Shown piece by piece: positions 6,787-10,428 of a DNA stretch of 10,428 nucleotides. The position numbers and the translations under genes are program-made. The stretch is from NCBI GenBank assembly GCA_012510865.1, contig JAAZHF010000056.1:1-10428 (forward strand). The letters run 5' to 3'. The notes under the pieces were generated by a model, which was not told where the DNA came from, searched no databases, and saw nothing but the letters and a program-made list of their open reading frames with translations. The first letter of the stretch is position 1. Every line of letters begins with the position of its first letter. Source of the stretch: Gammaproteobacteria bacterium (GTDB lineage: Bacteria; Pseudomonadota; Gammaproteobacteria; Xanthomonadales; Xanthomonadaceae).

Positions 6787-7059
6787 ATGCAAGCCTTCGT
6801 CTACAAGAGCCTCCAAAAGGCCGATACCTACGTCTATCTCGCCGGCCGCGATGATTTCGGCCGCATTCCCGACCCGATCCGCCGCGAGCTGGGCGAACTC
6901 CGTTTCGTGCTGGAGCTTGCGCTGGATCCGGGACGACGCCTGGCGCGCGAGGATCCCCGGGCGGTGCGCGCCAACCTGGTCGATCGCGGCTTCCACCTGC
7001 AGCTGCCGCCGCGTCCCGCGCACGATCCGCTGACCGGCGACTGGGGCACCGATGCCTGA
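6787..7059 (+). CDS. ycgL: YcgL domain-containing protein
   Basis: A 90-residue cytoplasmic protein of the YcgL (DUF709) family, conserved in Gammaproteobacteria and of unknown biochemical role. The family pattern is clear: an N-terminal strand FVYKS (4-8), the YVYLAG strand (15-20), DFGRIPDPIRRELG (23-36), RFVLELAL (39-46), and the closing GFHLQLPPRP (68-77). E. coli YcgL is slightly longer (about 108 residues), so this member has a short tail. The start at 6787 gives the expected beginning MQAFVYKS. An in-frame GTG at 6754 would add 11 atypical residues and is not preferred. A modest GGA lies 7 bases before the ATG. The gene overlaps the ankyrin-repeat gene by 8 bases, implying shared transcription and coupled translation. 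This context suggests a joint role, but that is inference. Confidence 0.9.
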   Translation: MQAFVYKSLQKADTYVYLAGRDDFGRIPDPIRRELGELRFVLELALDPGRRLAREDPRAVRANLVDRGFHLQLPPRPAHDPLTGDWGTDA

Positions 7060-10000
7060 GCGCGCGCCCGCGAAGGGCTGGCCCTGGATCGTCGCCGGGA
7101 TCGCGCTCGCCGCGCTCGCCGGCCTTCCCGAAGCGTTCATGTCCGCGGCCGCGGCCTGGCTTGCACAGCCGCTGCTCTCGCTCGGCCTCCGCGTCCAGCG
7201 GCGCGGCGTCCTGGCGGGCGGCCCGGCGCTGCGGCGCGACCTGGCTGCCTTGGGCCTGCTGTGGCTGCTCGGATTCGCGGCAGCGGCGCTCCTGGTCGGC
7301 TGGCCGCTGTCGGCACTGCTCGAAAGCGGGGGCGCGTCGCCGGGCGCGGCGGTCGCGCTCAGCGCCACCGCCGGCCTCGGGGTGATCGCCCTGTGGCGGC
7401 TCTGGCCGCTGTGGCAGCGCACGGTGGGCGAGGGCGGCGCAGGCCTCGCCGCGCACTGGCGCAGCCTCGACGACTTCGATGGCTCGAGCTGGCGCGGGCT
7501 CGGGGCGGCGCTGGCGATCGCCGGCGTGCTGGCCCTGGGCCTGGCCCTTGCGTGGCCCGGTCTGGCGACCGGCGGAACCCGCTGGATCCTCGCCGCGCTG
7601 GCGGCCGTCGCCTGGCCGCTGCTGCAGTTGGCCGTGCTGCGCGCGCCGCTGGAGCGGGTGGCGCTCGAAGTACTGGAGATGCCGGCGCCGGCCCGGCCCG
7701 CCGCGGCCGAGCCCGTCGACGAAGGCGACGCCACCGCGGCCCTGTACGCCGCGGCGCGCGCGGGCCGCGTCGAAGCGGCGCTCGCGCTGCTGGACGACGG
7801 CGCGGACCCGCACGCACTGCCCCATCCGGACGGGCGCGACCACCGGGTGCTCGCGGTGCTGGCCGCGGTGCTCCCGGACCTGCGCCTGCTGCGCGCGCTG
7901 ATCGCGCGCGGCGTCGACCTGAACCAGGCCCACGCCGGGCTCACGCCCCTGCTCGCCGCCACCCGCGACAGCTGGCACGGCCGGCCGGAAGCGGTCATGC
8001 CCCTGCTCGCCAACGGCGCCGACCCGCGCGCCGCCGACCGCGACGGCAACACGCCCCTGCACCACGCCGCCCGCAGCTCCGCTCCCGGCGTCGCCGCGCT
8101 GCTGCGCGACGCCGCGGCCGAACTCGACGCCCGCAACGCCGAGGGCCTGACCCCGCTCGGGATCGCCTGCGGCTGTGGCAACTGGCGCCTGGCCCGCTTC
8201 CTGCTCGAACGCGGTGCGCGCACCGAACCCGAGGGCGGCTCGCCGCCGCTGCTCGCCGCGGCCGGAGGCGAGGACGACGATGTCGCCGGGGTCGCCCTGC
8301 TGCTGCGCCACAAGGCCAGGGTGGACGCGCGCGACGCCCGCGGGCGCAGCGCGCTCCACGAAGCCGCGCGCGCGGGGCACGCCGGGATCATCTCGGCGCT
8401 GCTCGAAGCGCGCGCCGACGCCGATGCGCGCGATGCCGCGGGCCGCACGCCGCTGCACGAGGCGGCCTTCGGCGGCCACCTCGCGGCGGTGGACCTGCTT
8501 GCCGCGCGCGCCGACGTCCACGCCACCGACGCCGATGGACGCAGCGCCCTGCACCTCGCCTGCATGGGCCCGTCCGGCAGCGCGGACCTCGTCGCGCGGC
8601 TGCTGGGGCTCGGGGTCGCGTCGGACGCGGTCGACGCCGAGGGCAAACGGCCGGTCGAGCATGCCGCCGCGGGCGGCCGCTGGGCCGCGGTGGCGGCGCT
8701 CGATCCGGCGCACCCGCTGCCCGCCAGCGTGATCGGTGGCGAAAGCGAGGTCGCCAACGACCGGCCGCCGCTGGACGTGCTCCGCGAGCAGTTGGCCGAC
8801 GACCGCTTCGAAGGCCTGGAGGCGATGGCGAAGCTCGTCACGCCGGCCGAACTGGGCGGCCTGCTGCTCGATGGCGACGCGCTGCCGTCGGCTGCGCGCA
8901 TCGAATGGCTGCTCGCCAACGGCGCGGACCCGGATGCCTGCGCGGAGGGCGGCGAAACGGCGCTGCAGCGCCTGCTCGGGCGCGGCGCGGGCGCGGTGCC
9001 CGCCGCCCAGGCGCTGCTGCGCGGCGGCGCCTCCCCGGCCGGCGCCGGCGGCCTGGCGAGGTTCCTTGACGCCTGCGCCCGCGAGGACCGGGCGGCGCGC
9101 GGCCTGGAGCAGTTCGCGCTGGACCTGGTGGACGCCGGCGCCGACGTCTCCGGGCCGTCCCCCTCGGGCGACCCGCCGGCCGCGCTCGCGGTGCGCCTGG
9201 GATGGATGCGGCTGCTCGAGCGCCTGGTCGCCGACGGCGTCGACCTTGACCAGTGCGACGGCCGCGGCATGACCGCGCTGCACCTGGCGGCGGCGCTGGG
9301 GCGCGAGCCGGCGCTGAGGCTGCTGGTGAAGGGAGGGGCGTCGCCCGCGATCCGGGCCGCCGACGGCCAGACCCCGCTCGGCGTGGCGCTGTCGGCCGGC
9401 CGCCGCGACCTGGCCGACTGGCTCGACTGGAGCGGCTGGGCGCTGCCCGGGCGTGCGCTCGAGTCCGGCGACCTCCCGGCCGCGGCCATGGTGGGCGATA
9501 CCGGTGCCGTGCGTCGCCTGCTGTCGCTCGGGTTCCCGGTGGACGCCACCGACGCGAAGGGCTGCACCGCGCTGCTGCGCGCGGCCGGCGGCGGCCACGC
9601 GGAAACGCTGGAGCTGCTGCTCGAGCGCGGCGCGGACCCGCAGCGCGCGGCGCATACCGGCGCCACGCCGCTGTCGGCGGCGGTGAGCATGCGCCACGGC
9701 GCGATCGTCGAGCGCCTGCTGGCCACCGGGGCCGCGCTCGAACAGCGCCTTCCCGGCGACGTGACCGTGCTGATGCTGGCCGCCGCGCTGGGCCTGCCCG
9801 ACATCTGCGCGCGCCTGCTGACCGCGGGCGCGAACATCCAGGCCGCGGACGCGCAGGGCCTGACGCCGCTGCACTGCGCCGCGCTCTACGGCTTCACCGC
9901 GCGCGACCGCCCGCGGCTGCTGGCCCTGTTCGACACCCTGCTGCTGGCGGGCGCCGAGCCGGACGCCGAGGCGGCCGGCGGCGTCACTCCGCTGCTGCTG

Positions 10001-10324
10001 CTGCTGGGCGCGCGCGCGGAGCCGGGTACGGCCTGCGACGAGGACGTCGTGCTGCCCGCGGTCGACCGCCTGCTCGACGAGGACACCCGCCTCGACGCCC
10101 AGGATCCGCGGGGCTTCGGGCCGCTGCACCTCACCGCGCTCCACGGCCTGCTGCGCCTCGCGCGCCACCTGCTGCGCGCGGGCTGCGACCCGGACCTGCG
10201 CGATGCACTCAACCGCACCGCGCGCGAGGTCGCCGTGATGCGCGGCTTCGTCGACGTCGCCGCCGAGTTCTCACCGGCGCCAACCGGCGTGTCGATGGCG
10301 CGCTTCCTCCGCGACCGCGGCTGA
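7052..10324 (+). CDS. Large membrane-anchored ankyrin-repeat protein
   Basis: A 1090-residue protein of unknown function. The N-terminal 200 residues hold hydrophobic helices at about 11-28 (perhaps also 30-46), 64-90, 99-121, 149-168 and 178-196. Arginine-rich loops at 47-62 and 115-149 suggest that these loops, and the part after residue 197, face the cytoplasm. From about residue 228 to 1072 the rest is an ankyrin array of about 22-24 units of roughly 33 residues. The best are GRTPLHEAAFGGHLAAVDLL (465-484), GRSALHEAARAGHAGIISAL (431-450), GMTALHLAAALGREPALRLL (739-758) and GLTPLHCAALYG (936-947). The array degenerates at about 556-600. There is no catalytic domain, so it most likely acts as a protein-binding scaffold. 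It begins inside ycgL (8-base overlap) with GGGG 5 bases before its ATG. Ends TGA at 10322-10324; no frameshift seen. Confidence 0.88.
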   Translation: MPERAPAKGWPWIVAGIALAALAGLPEAFMSAAAAWLAQPLLSLGLRVQRRGVLAGGPALRRDLAALGLLWLLGFAAAALLVGWPLSALLESGGASPGAAVALSATAGLGVIALWRLWPLWQRTVGEGGAGLAAHWRSLDDFDGSSWRGLGAALAIAGVLALGLALAWPGLATGGTRWILAALAAVAWPLLQLAVLRAPLERVALEVLEMPAPARPAAAEPVDEGDATAALYAAARAGRVEAALALLDDGADPHALPHPDGRDHRVLAVLAAVLPDLRLLRALIARGVDLNQAHAGLTPLLAATRDSWHGRPEAVMPLLANGADPRAADRDGNTPLHHAARSSAPGVAALLRDAAAELDARNAEGLTPLGIACGCGNWRLARFLLERGARTEPEGGSPPLLAAAGGEDDDVAGVALLLRHKARVDARDARGRSALHEAARAGHAGIISALLEARADADARDAAGRTPLHEAAFGGHLAAVDLLAARADVHATDADGRSALHLACMGPSGSADLVARLLGLGVASDAVDAEGKRPVEHAAAGGRWAAVAALDPAHPLPASVIGGESEVANDRPPLDVLREQLADDRFEGLEAMAKLVTPAELGGLLLDGDALPSAARIEWLLANGADPDACAEGGETALQRLLGRGAGAVPAAQALLRGGASPAGAGGLARFLDACAREDRAARGLEQFALDLVDAGADVSGPSPSGDPPAALAVRLGWMRLLERLVADGVDLDQCDGRGMTALHLAAALGREPALRLLVKGGASPAIRAADGQTPLGVALSAGRRDLADWLDWSGWALPGRALESGDLPAAAMVGDTGAVRRLLSLGFPVDATDAKGCTALLRAAGGGHAETLELLLERGADPQRAAHTGATPLSAAVSMRHGAIVERLLATGAALEQRLPGDVTVLMLAAALGLPDICARLLTAGANIQAADAQGLTPLHCAALYGFTARDRPRLLALFDTLLLAGAEPDAEAAGGVTPLLLLLGARAEPGTACDEDVVLPAVDRLLDEDTRLDAQDPRGFGPLHLTALHGLLRLARHLLRAGCDPDLRDALNRTAREVAVMRGFVDVAAEFSPAPTGVSMARFLRDRG
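7733..10267 (+). repeat. Ankyrin-repeat coding array
   Basis: About 22-24 tandem units of some 33 codons encode the helix-turn-helix ankyrin fold, recognised by G-x-TPLH-x-AA, then a leucine-rich helix, then GADP/GADV turns. Units 7-9 (8336-8638) are the most alike at DNA level, with GACGCC/GATGCC-x-GGGCGC-type starts about 96-100 bases apart. Other units have diverged strongly in DNA while keeping the protein pattern, which points to an old array rather than a recent amplification. Bases 8717-8851 encode a stretch without a clear repeat. Confidence 0.85.
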
Positions 10325-10328
10325 AGCC

Positions 10329-10366
10329 GGCGCGCCCGGGGGCGGGGCTGCGGGCGGCGCGCCCGG
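10329..10366. terminator. GC-rich repeated palindromes after the ankyrin gene
   Basis: GGCGCGCCCGG occurs twice as a direct repeat (10329-10339 and 10356-10366). Its core GGCGCGCC is a perfect palindrome, so the two copies can also pair with each other as an 8-base stem with a 19-base loop. It begins 5 bases after the stop codon. No T tract follows, so a terminator role is possible but not shown. Confidence 0.3.
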
Positions 10367-10371
10367 TGCGC

Positions 10372-10377
10372 TACGCT
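10372..10377 (+). promoter_or_regulatory. Candidate -10 element of the gene at the right edge
   Basis: TACGCT lies 32 bases before the ATG at 10410. It is the same hexamer as the candidate -10 of the S9 peptidase gene. No -35 box is evident upstream, where the sequence is nearly all G and C. Confidence 0.3.
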
Positions 10378-10393
10378 CGCGGGCAGGGACCAC

Positions 10394-10407
10394 GAGGGGG
10401 ACAGGGG
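10394..10407 (+). promoter_or_regulatory. Double purine-rich ribosome binding region
   Basis: GAGGGGG (10394-10400, 9 bases before the ATG) and AGGGG (10403-10407, 2 bases before) both resemble Shine-Dalgarno sequences. The first has the better spacing. They support a genuine gene start at 10410. Confidence 0.5.
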
Positions 10408-10409
10408 AC

Positions 10410-10428
10410 ATGCGGAAGACCTGCTGGA
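10410..10428 (+). CDS. Start of an unidentified gene, cut by the window edge
   Basis: ATG followed by codons for R-K-T-C-W, then the window ends. A good upstream ribosome site and a candidate -10 box support the start. Two basic residues after the methionine could begin a signal peptide, but six residues cannot identify the product. It lies 85 bases after the ankyrin gene and is probably a separate transcription unit. Confidence 0.5.

Noticed and set aside
6744..6854. Small ORF beginning MLPGARVRVS between cydB and ycgL as a possible CydX-like subunit
   Set aside because: It has no membrane helix, is arginine-rich, lacks a ribosome site and overlaps ycgL in another frame.
6742..9837. Second reverse-strand open frame of 1031 codons
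   Set aside because: Ser/Arg/Ala-rich shadow of the same + strand genes, with no recognisable fold.
9992..10006. Five tandem CTG triplets as a slippage-prone microsatellite
   Set aside because: They encode a leucine run within an ankyrin helix, and a change in unit number would not shift the frame; too short to suggest phase variation.
6626..10168. Reverse-strand open frame of 1180 codons opposite cydB end, ycgL and the ankyrin gene
   Set aside because: Its translation is low-complexity and rich in Arg, Gln, Gly and Ala, with no domain. It is the mirror of a GC-rich ankyrin gene whose codon bias removes stops from the opposite strand. The + strand genes have recognisable families and ribosome sites.
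1..10428. CRISPR array, toxin-antitoxin pair, phage defence island, tRNA or mobile element
   Set aside because: I saw no spaced identical repeats, transposase or integrase motifs, tRNA-like cloverleaf or terminal inverted repeats. The genes are ordinary metabolic, respiratory or conserved unknown families in consistent GC-rich codon use.

Overview
This is a very GC-rich, tightly packed bacterial chromosome segment. Gene content points to the Gammaproteobacteria, most likely Xanthomonadales/Lysobacteraceae (Lysobacter- or Luteimonas-like): a YcgL-family protein, an oxygen-dependent HemF, an exported S9 peptidase and a short-Q-loop (CioAB-type) cytochrome bd oxidase. The lineage is inferred from gene families and composition, not from a marker gene. 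I see no rRNA, tRNA, CRISPR array, insertion sequence, integrase or phage gene.

Layout, left to right. Bases 1-133 hold a strong intrinsic terminator (75-109) and a perfect Shine-Dalgarno. The terminator ends 24 bases before a small DUF421/YetF membrane protein gene (134-619, +). This gene converges on hemF (644-1576, -), and one hairpin covers both stop codons. Upstream of hemF on the same strand is a secreted S9 (DPP-IV-like) serine peptidase gene (1726-4116, -). The 149-base gap between these two genes holds overlapping palindromes. A 157-base divergent region (4117-4273) separates the peptidase gene from the + strand block: cydA (4274-5686), cydB (5686-6699, 1-base overlap), ycgL (6787-7059) and a 1090-residue membrane-anchored ankyrin-repeat protein (7052-10324, 8-base overlap with ycgL). 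A new gene starts at 10410 and runs off the window.

How the genes fit together. cydAB encodes a quinol oxidase that carries b- and d-type hemes, and HemF makes protoporphyrinogen IX for heme synthesis using oxygen. The two are about 2.7 kb apart but in different, oppositely oriented transcription units, so a functional link is only suggestive. The ycgL/ankyrin pair is the most intriguing unit. Two proteins of unknown function are translationally overlapped, and the second has about five or six membrane helices followed by roughly 22-24 ankyrin repeats, predicted to lie in the cytoplasm.

I did not find a convincing novel defence, mobile or RNA system. The points worth following up are the YcgL-ankyrin pair, the mutually exclusive hairpins after the peptidase gene, a possible leaderless hemF start, a terminator with no promoter space before the DUF421 gene, and a set of -10-like motifs without -35 boxes.
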